Assembly (NCBI GenBank): GCA_934663625.1
Contig: CAKUKP010000106.1
Span: forward strand, 1-6,657
Direction of reading: 5' to 3'
Origin: an uncultured Clostridia bacterium
Lineage (GTDB): Bacteria; Bacillota; Clostridia; Christensenellales; Aristaeellaceae
Length of the DNA stretch: 6,657 bases
A program made the position numbers and the translations under genes. Positions 6,586 to 6,657 of this stretch are shown here, one piece after another (within the stretch, counting starts at the first letter, position 1; every line of letters begins with the position of its first letter). Under the pieces are notes generated by a model. That model saw only the letters and a list, made by a program, of their open reading frames with translations. It had not been told where the DNA came from and did not search any database.

Positions 6586-6657
6586 GTGCGCCCGGCACGA
6601 GCAACAACTAGGTGGTGCAAGACCACTACGCGCTCGGCAGTAGGAAGCGTTAGCCGA
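6586..6657 (+). mobile_element. 5' end of a group II intron, probably class C (partial, runs off the window end)
   Basis: The segment begins GTGCGCCCGGCACGAGC, which fits the GTGYG 5' splice consensus and closely resembles the start of known class IIC introns such as the Oceanobacillus iheyensis one. Domain I-like pairing is visible: CGAGC (6598-6602) with GCTCG (6632-6636), enclosing a GTGGT/ACCAC hairpin (6612-6616 with 6622-6626, loop GCAAG). Then GGC (6636-6638) can pair with GCC (6653-6655) around an AGTAGGAAGCGTTA-type loop. It starts one base after the terminator T-tract, the preferred target of class C introns. The intron-encoded reverse transcriptase, if present, would lie beyond the window. 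Confidence 0.75.

Overview
The window holds one very large gene, at 267-6518 on the + strand. It encodes a 2083-residue secreted protein, and partial mobile-element sequence may lie on both sides of it. The organism is most likely a member of the Clostridia (Firmicutes), probably a gut or rumen anaerobe. The grounds are a moderately GC-rich coding sequence, a strong GGAGG ribosome binding site, a BspA-type leucine-rich repeat joined to many BIG2 domains, and what looks like a group IIC intron. This assignment is inference from domain style, not from a marker gene.

Layout. Bases 1-84 contain small inverted repeats and a strong 8-bp hairpin (48-66) followed by a T-run when read on the - strand. 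They look like the edge of a neighbouring unit, possibly an IS200/IS605-type element, with no complete gene. Bases 85-151 show nothing I can support. A near-consensus sigma-A promoter with an extended -10 box lies at 152-180. A leader of about 80 nt ends in the ribosome binding site at 255-259, and the gene starts at ATG 267.

The protein has five parts: (1) a signal peptide, residues 1-24; (2) a short BspA-like LRR block, about 27-114; (3) a stalk of four supermodules of about 262-272 residues each, in the order BIG2 type a, BIG2 type b, then a domain 'X' of about 95 residues that I do not recognise (123-1192); (4) six more BIG2 or BIG2-like domains and one divergent beta-rich domain (1193-1810); (5) a C-terminal caspase-like clan CD peptidase domain with a visible His1889/Cys1945 dyad (1811-2083). 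There is no LPXTG motif, C-terminal membrane helix or SLH domain. The likely picture, by inference, is an exported protein that holds or displays a cysteine peptidase on a long Ig-like rod, with the LRR block at the other end as a candidate binding module.

The gene is closed by a strong intrinsic terminator at 6549-6584. One base after its T-tract, at 6586, begins a sequence with the hallmarks of a group II intron 5' end (GTGCG followed by the start of domain I). Position directly behind a terminator is the classic target of class C group II introns. The intron runs off the window end. The gene appears monocistronic.

A stop-free reading frame also covers almost the whole gene on the opposite strand (210-6353). 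It is in codon register with the real gene and exists because the gene uses no TTA, CTA or TCA codons there. I treat it as a shadow, not a gene.
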